Assembly (NCBI RefSeq): GCF_008728515.1
Contig: NC_044980.1
Span: 35,356,290-35,420,289, forward strand
Origin: Papio anubis
Taxonomy: Eukaryota > Chordata > Mammalia > Primates > Cercopithecidae
Length of the DNA stretch: 64,000 bases
Direction of reading: 5' to 3'
Positions 35,598-46,780 of the stretch are shown piece after piece. The first letter of the stretch is position 1; every line of letters starts with the position of its first letter. A program made the position numbers and the translations under genes. The notes under the pieces were generated by a model that was not told the origin of the DNA, did no database searches, and saw only the letters and a list, made by a program, of their open reading frames with translations.

Positions 35598-35842
35598 CTA
35601 GTTACCTGGCTCATTCTGAACAATCATACACAGATGTTTTCCAGATGCATGTCCACAGTGCCAGGAAGGGTCCATCAGGAGGAACCTTACAGCCTCAGCC
35701 ACATCCTGAGCTCCCAGCCAGCTCTTTCCTTGATGATCTGGCCTTGGTTCCTTTCTCTCATAGTGAACGTACACATCTGCCAGTTGACCTTCAATCTGGG
35801 CCACCTCAATTCATCAGAGATAATCTCTTCACGTAAATCTGC
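35598..35842 (-). other. Exon-like island, possible decayed dehydrogenase exon
   Basis: On the minus strand a pyrimidine-rich acceptor (ccctctgttttgcag, ending 35843) is followed by about 240 bases that end at a plausible donor (GAGCCAG|GTAACT, about 35604). The longest frame (starting GTG at 35804) encodes about 68 residues including 'GAQDVAEAVRFLL', which resembles the pattern before the C-terminus of short-chain dehydrogenase/reductases. A different frame is open before 35804, so a frameshift would be needed. I cannot name a gene. It could be a pseudogene exon or coincidence. Confidence 0.3.
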
Positions 35843-35949
35843 AAAACAGAGGGTATTGGAGTCTCCATTCTATTTCTTCCAGAAAGCTCTTTGGTTTTGT
35901 GCAAATTATTCACTCTTACAACCCAGACCCAAATCCTAGCCAAGGAGAA

Positions 35950-36420
35950 TGTCTCAGTCAGAGTCCTGATAGCAAAAAGATGGCACATGTATATACTGAA
36001 AATAGTTAATAAAAGCACAATTTAAAGATATGGCAGGGAGTGGGAAGGGAAATGAGATACCATACTAGTAACAAAGGAGGGACATCACCCTCTATAGGAC
36101 TGAAGGGCAAGGGGACAAAGTAGATCAGTACCTAAAGAGGGTAGGCAGAAGGAGAGGGCTACCTGACAGGAGCTGGGACTTGTAGTGGAGGAGCAGAGGG
36201 ACACAACTCACTCTCCAGGAGCGGTTCAGAAAAGCTGTAGGAATGAACACTCCAACCTCTCTGCCTTCCTATCTCCTACTGGCCATTTCTATTGGCCAAC
36301 TACAACAGGATGCCAGAAGGCAGGGGATCACAGTCTGTGCATGTCAGCGTCTTGAGTACAGAGCAGGGTAGAAAAAAATGAAGAATACAACTGGAGGGGG
36401 AGGGGGAGAGACTCAGCATA
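35950..36420 (-). repeat. Unassigned LTR-like dispersed repeat
   Basis: Begins 'ctcagtcagagtcctgatag' and includes 'actggccatttctattggcc', 'gccagaaggcaggggatcac' and 'gtacagagcagggtagaaaa', a fixed order I know from a dispersed repeat but cannot name. Confidence 0.45.
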
Positions 36421-37072
36421 GAAATCCAGAAGGGAAATGCCCCATATATTAACAGTATTCACAGTACGTTTCACAAACCGGTGCCAGTCTGTGAGGTATT
36501 TGTGGCTGAACTGCCATGAGATAAGTACAGAAATACAGAATACACATTTAGAAATCTTAATAGCAACTTAACACAGTCAGCATTCAAGTATGTGATTGTT
36601 TCATTAAATAGTACATAGAGCCGTTCAGGAGCTATTATTTCCATGAGGAAAATTGTTTGTGGTGTGAGCTATATTCTAGTGGTGTACAAATAGGCTCATG
36701 ATAACACATGAGATATTTTAAAGCAAGTTTGTCAACTATAACTCAAATATTTATAAAAATCTTTTAAATTGTGAGAATTTATTTTTACAACTTACTATTC
36801 TATCACTTCAGTTATTAACCAAGCCTATTTTTATTTAGATATAAATTACACATTTTTCCCTATTAGAAAAATTAAGGACTAATATTTGTATTAACATTTC
36901 CATGTCTGGTACTGGCAGAGTAGCTTGTACTGACTAACCTTTCTGTAGATCGTGCTGAAAAAACAATTTCTTTTAGATCATCATCTGAAGGTTCTGGAGA
37001 GCAATAAAAGCAGTAGAAACTGGAGGAGAGTCAGTGTTTCATATCAGGGAACTGCACTGGATAAAATTTGTA
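36421..37072. other. Unassigned AT-rich sequence
   Basis: 'cacaaaccggtgccagtctg' near 36475 may be an old DNA transposon trace. Nothing else is assignable. Confidence 0.3.
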
Positions 37073-37372
37073 GGTCAGGCACGTTGACTCAAGCCTGTAA
37101 TCCCAGCACTTTGGGAGGCTGAGGCAGGTAGACCACAAGGTCAAGAGTTCGAGACCAGCCTGGCCAACATGGCAAAACCCCATCTCTACTAAAAATACAA
37201 AATTTAGCCAGATGTGGTGGCGCATGCCTGTAATCCCAGTTACTCAGGAGGCTGAGGCAGGAGAATTGCTTGAACCTGAGAGGCAGAGGTTACAGCAAGC
37301 GAAGTAAACACAGACCAATACTATTCCGATCAACAGAGAAAAATTGTTTCAAAAAAAAAAAAAAAAAAAAAA
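37073..37372 (+). mobile_element. Alu SINE with aberrant 3' segment
   Basis: A normal Alu until about 37298. Then about 50 bases (37300-37350) hardly match the consensus, and the element ends in a 22-A tail. Confidence 0.93.
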
Positions 37373-37602
37373 TCGTGTTTACATAGCTTTTTGTCTGAGG
37401 GTTTGCCCCAGTTGACACAGGTCTAAGATAATTAAAACTCAAGCAGAAAGTGCCAGTTTGAGGAACCAGACATGGAGTTTGAAGAAAATGTCAATAAATT
37501 TAATAATGGACCCATTGAAATTATCCAATATAAAAAGAAAGAGGAAAACATTGAAAGAAGATGGACAAACCTTTAAGAACCTGTAAGACAATGTCAAGGA
37601 GT

Positions 37603-37736
37603 GAATGCATAGCTCACTGCAGCCTTGAACTCCTGGGGGTCAAGCGATCCTCCTTCCTCAACCTCTTAAGCAGCTGGGGCTGCAGGCATGCACTACCATG
37701 CCCAGCTGATTTTTTAAAAAATTTTTTGTAGAGACA
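37603..37736 (-). mobile_element. Alu monomer-size fragment
   Basis: 'ctcactgcagccttgaactc', 'ggctgcaggcatgcactacc' and 'ttttttgtagagac' form part of a single old Alu arm. Confidence 0.85.
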
Positions 37737-38649
37737 TCCATACATGTCCAAACACATATAGCACTGAGAAAGCCTTAAGCAATGACACACATGTAACAAT
37801 AAGCATATCTAGTGTCCGATTGTGGTTTATAAACACCATTGTTTGCCAGAAGCCAGGCCTCCATGGAGACAAGGAATACAAGATGATCCTGTGGTATCTC
37901 ATGCTGAAAAGTAAGAAAGTGCTTAAAGAATAAGAAATCATATCAAAAGGCCAAAAAGACAACTTGAAGGAGCTCCCTCTGGCCAAATCTAGGACAACTG
38001 ATAAAATCAACTAATGTTAACTACAGAGGGTAAAAATTTGATTCACATGATCTTTGAGTAATTTTCACTAAAATATCTCCACCTTATAAGGGAGAGTTCT
38101 GGTGGACATCATCTTATCCATATGATCTAAGTCAATATTGCTAATACTGAGACAAATCAACATGGTATGCCTCCAGATATGACATACTGAGAGGGATATA
38201 TCACTTTATTCCTGCCAAAAATGCATGGCCCAAAACTAATCATACCCAAATTGAGGGACATTCTACAAAACAAACAGTCTTGTTCTCTTTAAAAAAAAAT
38301 GTCAAGGTTAAATAAGACAAGGAAAAGTTAAGGAACTGTTTCAGATTAAAGGAAGCCCGAGAGGCCTGACAACTGTTGCTACATGTGATACTGGATTGGA
38401 TCATGAACCGGGAAAAAAAAAAAAAAACTCTAAGGGACATTATTGGGACAAGAAATGAAATTTACATAGGGACTATGGATTAGACAATCATGTTATAGGA
38501 ACTTAACAATATTAAGTTTCCTGAACTTAATATCCTTATTTTCAGAAAATCCACACCGAATGATTTAGTTGAAAAGTGGAATGACGTCTTGAACCTACTT
38601 TCAGATGGTTCAGAAAAACAATATTTTAAATAATTACACACATGGATAT

Positions 38650-38716
38650 GAGACAGGAAGAGACAGAGGCAGAGAGACAGGGAAGGGGGGATGAGTGGAG
38701 AGAGAGACAGAGAGAA
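38650..38716 (+). repeat. GA-rich purine tract
   Basis: Imperfect (GA/CAGA)n run of about 65 bases. Confidence 0.8.
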
Positions 38717-38793
38717 TACTAAAGTACATGGAAGCAAAATGGGAGCTTGTAAGGGCATACTGGAGCTCCTTGTAAAACTCTTACAACTTTTCT

Positions 38794-39093
38794 TCTTCTT
38801 TTTTTTTTTCTTTTGAGACAGAGTCTCACTCTGTTGTCCAGGCTGGAGTGCAGTGGCGTGATCCCGGCTCACTGCAACCTCCTCCTCTTGAGTTCAAGCG
38901 ATTCTCCTGCCTCAGCCTCCTGAGTAGCTGGGATTAAAGTACCCACCACCAAGTCTGGCTAATTTTTGTATTTCTAGTGGAGACGAGGTTTCACCATGTT
39001 GGTCAGGCTGGTCTCAACCTCCTGACCTCATGATCCACCTGCCTTGGCCTCCCAAAGTACTGGGATTACAGGCATGAGCCACCGCACTCGGTC
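38794..39093 (-). mobile_element. Alu SINE
   Basis: Head of C-interrupted T, 5' end 'ccgcactcggtct'. Target-site duplication 'ctta/gcaacttttct' at 38779 and 39094. Confidence 0.95.
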
Positions 39094-39683
39094 TCTTGCA
39101 ACTTTTCTATGAATTTGAAATTACATCAAAATAAAAACTTAAAACACATAATTAAAATTATGTAGTATTTATAAAAATATTCATTCAGTGATCAACAAAT
39201 CAGTGTTATTTTCTCGGAGAATTTGTGAATTATTCTTATTAAAAATAATTTTTTAAACTGAAATTTTCTTTAAAAGTTAAAATAATGCATCTGTGTTCAT
39301 TAGCGTATTTTTTAAATTATATTAATAGCTGAACATTAAAAAGAATAAAAGTGATATAATTATTCTTGGTATATATTGATGTACTCAATCAGTTTTGTAA
39401 TTCTGTTTCCGTCTATAATACTATATCACTGGTATTTTGTGAATAAATTTTTTAACATGAAATTATTATTTTTAATTTTCTCATAAAATAGCCTGCAGTA
39501 TTCTTTATAGGTGAATATTTTATTAATAAATTTGAAATTCATGGCAGCTTCAGTTGACTCCTCTCTTTTGGCCATAATATTTTTATGTGAAAAACTACTT
39601 GTCTTCGCAGTTGTTGGCCACTGCACTGGCAGCTCTGGTCAAAGTCTACTAAATAGAGGTTATTCTCAAATTTTGACTTTCTC

Positions 39684-39978
39684 TTTTTTTTTTTTTTTGA
39701 GACAGATTTTTGTCTTGTTGCCCAGGCTGGAATGCAATGGCACAATCTCAGCTCACTGCAACCTCCGCCTCTCAGGTTCGAGCGATCCTCCTGCCTCAGC
39801 CTCCCGAGTAGCTGGGATTACAGGCGTGTGCCACCACAACCGGCTAATTTTGTATCTTTAGTAGAAACAGGTTTCTCCATGTTAGTCAGGCTGGTCTCAA
39901 ACTCCCGACCTCAAGTGATCCGCCTGCCTCAGCCTCCTAAAGTGCTGGGATTACAGGCGTGAGCCACTGCGCACAGCC
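39684..39978 (-). mobile_element. Alu SINE (S-type), inside the transposase relic
   Basis: Antisense Alu ending 'ctgcgcacagcc'. Target-site duplication 'caaattttgacttt' (39669) and 'caaatcttgacttt' (39978). Confidence 0.96.
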
Positions 39979-40518
39979 AAATCTTGACTTTTAAAATTGA
40001 GATCTATAAATATTTTAGCCCAAATATTTTTACAGGTACCATTTTTTTCCATGTATATTACTTTTTGCAACAAATATTTTTACAAGATGAAATTTATTTT
40101 GAAGTGTCCCTTTTTATGATTCTTCTAAATATGTAATCAAATTTAGATTCTGCAAAATAATAGGTCTCCTCAATTTCCATTCATTTTGGAACGTAATACA
40201 AACTTATAAAATTAAAACTAAAATCTTCATCAAAAGATTTTTCCCACATGTTAACCTATTTCACCACTTGAGCTCTCATAGATTACTTTTTTTTGCTTCT
40301 TCCCTTGCTTCTATATATTTGAAAGCTCTGTTTTTAATAATTACAATTTGCTATACACTTAAAAATAAAAGTTTTTAGTTGTTTCTGTCACTGAATAATT
40401 TCATTACATATTTTCAACTGATTTTGAACAAGATGCAACAAAAATGAAGAGAACTTTCTTCATCATTATGATTGACATTTGGGTTAATTTGCCAAGTAAT
40501 TCTTCAAAAAGCTCAAAC

Positions 40519-41299
40519 TTTTTTTTTCTTTTTTTTTTTTACTTTAAGTTCCGGGATACATGTGCAGAATGTGCAGATTTGTTACACAGATATACACGGG
40601 CCATGGTAATTTGCTGCACCTATCAACCCGTCACCCTGGTTTTAAGCCCCACACGCATTGGCTGTTTGTCCTGATGTTCTCTTTCCCCTCGCCCTGCCCC
40701 CACCCCACAGGCCTCAGTGTGTGATGTTCCCCTCCCTGTCTCCATGTGTTCTCTTTGTTCAACTCCCACTTATGAGTGAGAAGATGCAGTGTTTGGTTTT
40801 CTGTTCCTGTGTTCGTTTGCTGAGGATGATGGCTTCCAGCATCATCCACGTCCCTGCAAAGGACATGATCTCATTCCTTTTTATGGCTGCATAGTATTCC
40901 ATGGTGTATATGTACCACATTTTCTTTATCCAGTCTATAATTGATGGGCATTTGGGTTGGTTCCAAGTCTTTACTATTGTGAATAGTGCTGCGGTAAACA
41001 TATGTGTGCATGTATCTTTATAATAGAATAATTTATATTCCTTTAGGTATATACCCAGTAATGGGATTGCTGGGCCAAATGATGCTCTGGTTCTAGATCC
41101 TTGAGGAAACGCCACACTGTCTTCCACAGTGGTTGAACTAATTTACATTCCCACCAACAATGTAAAAGCATTCCTATTTCTCCACACCCTTGCCAGCATC
41201 TGTTGTTTCTTGACTTTTTAATAATTGCTGTTCTGACTGATGTGAGGTGGTATATCATTGTGGTTTTGATTTGCATTTCCCTAGTGATCAGTGATATTG
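40519..41299 (-). mobile_element. 5'-truncated L1PA, inside the transposase relic
   Basis: Poly-T head, then the antisense L1PA 3' end ('actttaagttccgggataca', 'cctatcaacccgtcaccc') and the last part of ORF2. It stops at 'cagtgatattg'. The target-site duplication 'aaaaag-tcaaac' at 40506 and 41300 differs by one base. The 3' end style suggests a mid-age L1PA, about PA5-PA8. Confidence 0.93.
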
Positions 41300-42235
41300 A
41301 AAAAGTTCAAACATTTTTAACATGTGATTGGTGATGCATGGCAAAGAGAAAGTATATACTTCCATCTGAAGTTTTTTGTTTGTTTTTTAACATCAGCTTT
41401 ATAATTTAAAAAATCAGTTACTCTCTATATACATAAATTCCTATTTAAATTGGTAAAACACTGATATCTGTTTGGAGGCAATTAGGAATTGTGTGTGCAC
41501 CACAGTCAATCCAAGTACACTTCTGTTTTATAGATACCATGATTAGAACATAGTTTTTACAGTGGTGTTATGCTCTGCCAAAATTTATATTCATGTCATC
41601 ACAGACACAAATAATTTCATTTTCAATGTTGAAATTTTCCTTGAATTTATCACAGTATGCACAATGTTGTCAGATATTTTGCCTTCAACAAATAAACTTC
41701 CAAAAGCTTAACTTGATTTCCTGAATTGTCGGGTGAAAAGAAAATTAAGCCATTAACTGGAATGAACTTGATCAATTTTCTATTTGAAACATCTGATGAC
41801 TTTGATATACAATTGGAATTATTTAAGTGTTTGCAAAGTTCTTCTATTGTTAATGGACCCAACACTTCAGCATGGATTTGCACATGCCCAAGAAATGTTG
41901 GTACTGAAAATGATTGAAATTAATTTAGAAGAACAGACATTTAATCAAAATGAAAAGTCACTTCCAAGAATGATGTATAAATAAACCTTTCCACAGCTGC
42001 ACATATTAAATTGTTTTCTCTGACCACAATCCTCTTAAGATAACTTCCAACTTTGAAGTAGGTGCTGTTGCTTTTACGACAGATGGGTGTCATCTGCGTT
42101 TTATATGTTTAGTGATATCACTAAAACCCTTTGATGGATGGTAAATGTCAACATTTTTGTGCAAGTTCTATATTCATCAGTTATCTTGGGAAATGAACAT
42201 TTAAGACTTAATTTTTCATTAAATATGCTCTTTCG

Positions 42236-43466
42236 GGTTTTTGGTTTTGTTTTGTGTTTGTCATCATCATTGTTGTTGATTTTCCTTTTGTTTTTTAGCT
42301 CATTGCTGCTGAAAGTACTTTTTACAAAATTTTTAGATAGAGTTACAAAATAGTAATGACCAAACCTTTACAGCGAGAAAGTTTACACTATTTTCTGAAT
42401 ATGACGTCACTGCTATTGAGCTTTATATCCAGCACATATGTCTCATATACCCATCCTGTAATTTCCTGTATTTCCTCCTGATAAGACAGTCTTGTGGTTA
42501 TGAATCTTCCCAGACATGGCTGGGTACATACAGGGCACAACTGACTGGTAGACCAAGTGGCCAGTAGAGACAGCAGAGTCAAAGAGCAGAAGGGTTGAGC
42601 TGTCGCTGTTCACTCAAGTGTGGGTCTTTCCAGCTTAGCCACCTGCATACTGTTCTTGGAAAGGAGAGGTTAATTTCATTGCATTTGAAAAGAGGTGAAG
42701 AAAAGGATATGAGTTATCATTGGTCCTCTTTCCAATTTAACCACATGTTAGAGTAAAAACTCTGTTTGCTGCACATGCGTCTTACTTGTGACCATGGCGG
42801 AACCAAAAGTACAAGATAGAGAGGGCTACTGTATCCACTTTCTGTGCTACATAACAAATTCCCCTCATCTATAAAATGGGCATAGGAATGGGTCTACTTG
42901 TGGGGTATTTGTAAGGAATAAAAGAGTTAATAATACAAATATGATTGGGTTAAGGAAATATATAAGAATTAGGTATTATTATAATAATTATTACTGCTTT
43001 CTAGAAAAAAACAAATATTATAATACTTTCAACAATTGCTCATTGTTGAAATTGTTAGAAACCAAGATGTTTTCCAGACTCTTCACTGTCATGAATGCTT
43101 TCTTCGTGTTCCATTTGCCAATTCCTGCCCCTTTATAGTTGTATTTCTGTAAATAATACTTCTACTGCTACAACCTCAGCAATTAGCTTTTATGGGCAGT
43201 CATGTTACATATTGGTTGGCTTATATTAAACTTAAGAGTTTTTTTTTTAATGTACACCCAAGTATATTTCATCTAAACCATTACTAAGCCATAGTTTCCC
43301 ACCTCAAACTCAAATAGCTGGTTTTATGAAAGCACACTTAGAATTTTCCATCCACCCCTTTTTATGTAATCTTGTTAGTTTCCATTCATAGCTCTATTTC
43401 TTATGAGATCTGTTGGATCATCCAAATTACTAGCTTTGGATTATTTGTCACTAAGAACATAGGTTT
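42236..43466. other. Unassigned sequence with one MIR
   Basis: Upstream side of the transposase relic. Short A/T-rich stretches lie at 42940-43030. No gene is supported. Confidence 0.4.
42845..42960 (-). repeat. MIR SINE fragment
   Basis: 'cccctcatctataaaatggg' followed by 'gtatttgtaaggaataaaag' is the antisense MIR core. Confidence 0.65.
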
Positions 43467-43766
43467 GGGCCAGATGAGGTGGCTCACGCCTGTAATCCCA
43501 TCACTCTGGGATGCCAGGGTGGGTGGCTCACCTGAGATCAGGAGTCTGAGACCAGCCTGGTCAACATGGTGAAACCCCATCTCTACCAAAAAAAAAAAAA
43601 AAAAATCAGCCGGGCGTGGTGGTGGGCGCCTGTAATTCCAGCTACTCAGGAGGCTGACGGGGGAGAATCGCTTGAACCCGGGAGGCGGAGGTTGCAGTGA
43701 GCAGAGATTGTGCCATTGCACTCCAGCCTGGGCAACAAGATTGAAACTCCATTTCAAAAAACAAAG
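43467..43766 (+). mobile_element. Alu SINE (S-type)
   Basis: Full-length, with a mid A-run of 18. It is immediately followed by a second Alu. 'aacatagg-ttgg' lies before this one and after the second, so the pair shares the outer target-site duplication. Confidence 0.95.
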
Positions 43767-43767
43767 A

Positions 43768-44090
43768 GGCCGGGCGCGGTGGCTCACGCCTGCAATCCCA
43801 GCACTTTGGGAGGCTGAGGCGGGCGGATTACGAGGTCAGGAGATGGAGACCGTCCAGGCTAACACAGTGAAACCCTGTCTCTACTAAAAATACAAAAAAA
43901 TTAGCCGGGCGTGGTGGCAGGCGCCTGTAGTCCCAGCTACTCTGGAGGCTGAAGCAGGAGAATGGCGTGAACTTGGGAGGCAGAGGTTGCAGTGAGCCGA
44001 GATCGCGCCACTGCACTCCAGCCTGGGCGACAGAGCGAGATTCCGTCCCCATCCTCCAAAACAAAACAAAACAAACAAACAAACAAAAAA
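43768..44090 (+). mobile_element. AluY-like SINE, tandem with the previous Alu
   Basis: Young-looking Alu ('ggccgggcgcggtggctcac') with a (CAAAA)n/(CAAA)n tail. It probably inserted into the A-tail of the Alu at 43467. Confidence 0.95.
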
Positions 44091-44129
44091 CATAGGATTG
44101 GGTTAGATTCAAATAATTCTAGGCCTCAA

Positions 44130-44290
44130 TACCAGCTCCACACTTCATTAATTCTATAGAATTGGGCAATTTCAATCCATTTTCTCATCTATCGAATGAC
44201 AATAATAATAAACATTTCACATCACAGGATTCTTGGGATGATTAAATGGCATAATAGTTGATACCTCTCAATATATTATATGAATAAAAT
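44130..44290 (-). repeat. MIR SINE fragment
   Basis: 'cattttctcatctatcgaat', 'caggattcttgggatgatta' and 'ggcataatagttgatacc' follow antisense MIR. Confidence 0.6.
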
Positions 44291-46380
44291 ATTTTGTAAA
44301 TGATATTTATTAAATATAACATAATATTAAAATTTAAATGCAATATGTCAAGTATTACTATTTATATGATATTAATAAAATATTGTTATGAAAAATTATT
44401 CACCAGGATAAAAATAATCACCAGTATAATAACAATAAAAATAATTTTAAAAAACGATATTCTAATAGAGACTCCCTTCTGGTAGGCATATGACAATTTT
44501 AATAGCTACAAATCCATCTATCAGTTTTAAAACTTTAGCAGCAAGAATGATATTACTGTACAAAGATCGTCAACAAAAATTTGATTGGCTTCTTACACAC
44601 AGATCTTCCTTTTTTTGCATTATGTTTTGTGCCTTATTCATGTTTTATTCTTCAGCTCTTTGAATATATCCATGTCAGTTTATCCACCTCAGAAAGTAAG
44701 TTCCTGGGCAGACTTAACCAGACACCTACACTACCCAGGGGGAGCACCCTGGGACAGAAGTCTGCTGCCTGGGAGAGCACACATACAAAACACATTGCAA
44801 GGCAGCTCATCCCAAGTGCTGCACAAATCCTATTCCATTCGAAGAAAAAAGTCACCTGTTTCAGAGTCACACACAGAGCAAGCACTCTGTACATGTGGAG
44901 ATCGCATTCCCAGCACTGCTCTATGGTCCCTCTTCCCTCCTGGTGCCCACATGAACTTCCCCTAGGTTATCCTACATTCTCTCTCTCTTTGAATCCACTG
45001 TCTCCCCTCCTACACCAAAATGAATTTTCTCCCTCCTTTTCTCTCTTGGACTTTGGGAGTGTCAAGAAAGAGGGCTGGTGGGGAGGGTTACACTGGATCT
45101 TGTACATAATCTTTGAATGTTTAGCAAAGCACAGAGCTTCTCAGGGCATTTCTCCCCACTGCACAGCTGAGGCACCCAACCCAGCGGTCCCATTCAGTAT
45201 TGCCCTGGCAACCCGGTGTGGTTGATCTTTCCCTTGCCCTACTTTTTTTAAAGCCCTTTCATCACAGCTTTTCCCTTTGGAACATAACAAGAAAGGACAG
45301 AGGTGAAGGAGTGATGGCCACTCCTTGTCCCATTCGCCACGGTACTAGGTGGCCTGCACTGCCTAGGCAGCCACCCCATCCCCAGACTCCACCCTGCTGG
45401 AGTGCCCCTTTCCTGCTGGCACTGGGGCTAGGTCTGGCTGCAAGGCAGTCAGCTGGCCCTGTCCACCTTCCACTTTGCTCCATTTCCCTTTCCTCTGAGC
45501 GCTTTCGCCACCATCAGGCCCCGGTTCAGCCACTGCTGCTGACCAGTACCCTTCTGCTAAAGAGGAACAACTCCCTGGTGAATGCCGGAATCATCCTTAA
45601 AAAGCCTAATGGAGAAGTCAGTTCTTTAAGATCCCAGCTCTTAGTCTCCCTCCTCCAGAACCACAATAATGCTCTGGCCTTGCCAGGTGCCTCCCTTACA
45701 TGTTACTTCTACATTCAGGGAGAGACACTATTCACACTTTCAGGGTGTGTGAACCAAGACTCTGAAAGATGAGTAACGGAAGGAAGGAGACAAGACCATT
45801 TCTTCAGTGTATAACAGACTCCAGCTGTACACACACCACCTCCAGGTAAATGTTCCTGGGGCTGGTTACTAATGCTCACAGTCATTAGGCAACTCACCCA
45901 GCACTGGAGCTGAACCTAACTTCTCCAACTCCAAACCCAGCATTCTTTCTAGAATTTGAGAAAAAAACACTTTTCCCCAGATCTCTCAGGAATAAAATGG
46001 CTCCCTCCCAAAGGCTCCCACAGCACTCCCACCTTCTCCCACAGCCTCATTACCTGCATAGCTACCTTTACCATCCTGGAGGGTAAGGCTGCCATTTTGT
46101 TTCTCTTGACATCAGCTCTCTGTCTCCCACACTGGAGATGCTCAACAATATGTGCTGTATGGAGATATTTTAAGACAGACGAAGGTCTCATAGAGAGAAA
46201 GTTTTTATAAATACTTAGGATCAGGCTCACACACAAAGGTGATTGAAGACGCTGACATTTTTTCATAAGTGAATCTACTCCTAATCTGACCCTCCAACCC
46301 AGCGCCATTAAAAACACAATATACATTTCCTCCTTCTGTCTGTCCATGGGAGTTAGTAATAACCTTTATAGTAATTGTTA
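44291..46380. other. Unassigned sequence with the longest non-repeat open frames
   Basis: 44291-44560 is very AT-rich. From 44581 the sequence turns GC-richer and holds overlapping plus-strand frames of 214 codons (44581-45225) and 190 codons (45200-45772) plus several minus-strand frames. The peptides are low in recognisable structure, and open frames on both strands here fit C-rich non-coding DNA. No splice-site set or domain supports a gene. Confidence 0.4.
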
Positions 46381-46384
46381 CAGT

Positions 46385-46530
46385 ATGTCAATATAACTTC
46401 TTTCTCATCCTATCTCTCTACCAGGCTTGGAGTTTATCAAGGATAATCACCTTGTATTTCATTTCTGTGATAGATAAATAGTAGGTGGTAGGTAAATGCT
46501 TTTTGAATGGATGAATGAAGATTAAATGAA
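46385..46530 (+). mobile_element. L2 LINE 3' end fragment
   Basis: 'accaggcttggagtttatca...' and 'gtaggtggtaggtaaatgct' then 'tgaatggatgaatgaag' match the L2 terminus. Confidence 0.6.
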
Positions 46531-46599
46531 CCGGATTCTCTGCTTGAAATAGGAGGTGGGGAAGGTTGATATTGGCTATGAAGTTGTCAGAGTCTTTGA

Positions 46600-46780
46600 T
46601 CTATTGAATGCTAGTGTTCAAAGGCACTTTAGAAGTGAAGCCAAATTCCTTCATCTTACCAAGGGGGAAGCCCAAAGAAGTTTAGCAACTTGCCCAAAGT
46701 TACACAATTAGCCATTGAGCTGGAACTAGACCTTAGGTCTTCTGGTTCCCAGTTTAGTGACTCCTGTCCTTTTGAGAATT
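46600..46780 (+). repeat. MIR SINE
   Basis: 'ggaagcccaaagaagtttag', 'caacttgcccaaagttacac' and 'gagctggaactagaccttag' follow MIR in sense. Confidence 0.7.

Larger units (their letters stand above)
37430..39150 (+). mobile_element. Old L1M pieces: 5' region and 3' end
   Basis: 37430-37602 resembles an L1M 5'/ORF1 segment ('cattgaaattatccaatata'). 37737-38793 and 39094-39150 resemble an L1M 3' end ('gagggacattctacaaaa', 'tactttcagatggttcagaa', 'gaatttgaaattacatcaaa'). Two Alus interrupt them. They may be one internally deleted element or two. Confidence 0.5.
39426..42235 (-). pseudogene. Decayed hAT-superfamily transposase sequence, interrupted by Alu and L1
   Basis: hAT transposases cut and paste DNA transposons. 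Translating the minus strand across frames gives segments in the order of one hAT group: N-terminal zinc-finger-like part (42191-42096, 'CTKMLTFTIHQR' then 'FSDITKHIKR'), a central 77-codon frame (41883-41650) with 'VLGPLTIEELCKHLNN', 'DVSNRKLIKFIP' and 'NQVKLLEVY', then 'DDMNINFG' (41605-41575), 'CGAHTIPNCLQTD' (about 41507-41465), 'HMLKMFELF' (about 41331-41303), 'LHLVQNQLKICNEII' (40440-40394), 'MWEKSFDEDFSFNFISL' (40250-40200) and a C-terminal 'CRLFYEKIKNNNFMLKNL' (about 39500-39440). About 1.7 kb remains once the inserts are removed, enough for about 575 residues, close to the usual length. Stops and frameshifts are spread throughout, so it is dead. I see no introns, poly(A) tail or terminal inverted repeats. 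Confidence 0.7.

Noticed and set aside
41726..41984. Plus-strand frames opposite the transposase relic
   Set aside because: They are shadows of the minus-strand transposase sequence, which carries the recognisable motifs.
45300..45560. Possible CpG island or promoter near the GC-richer patch
   Set aside because: GC rises but CpG pairs stay sparse, and I see no promoter arrangement or downstream exon.
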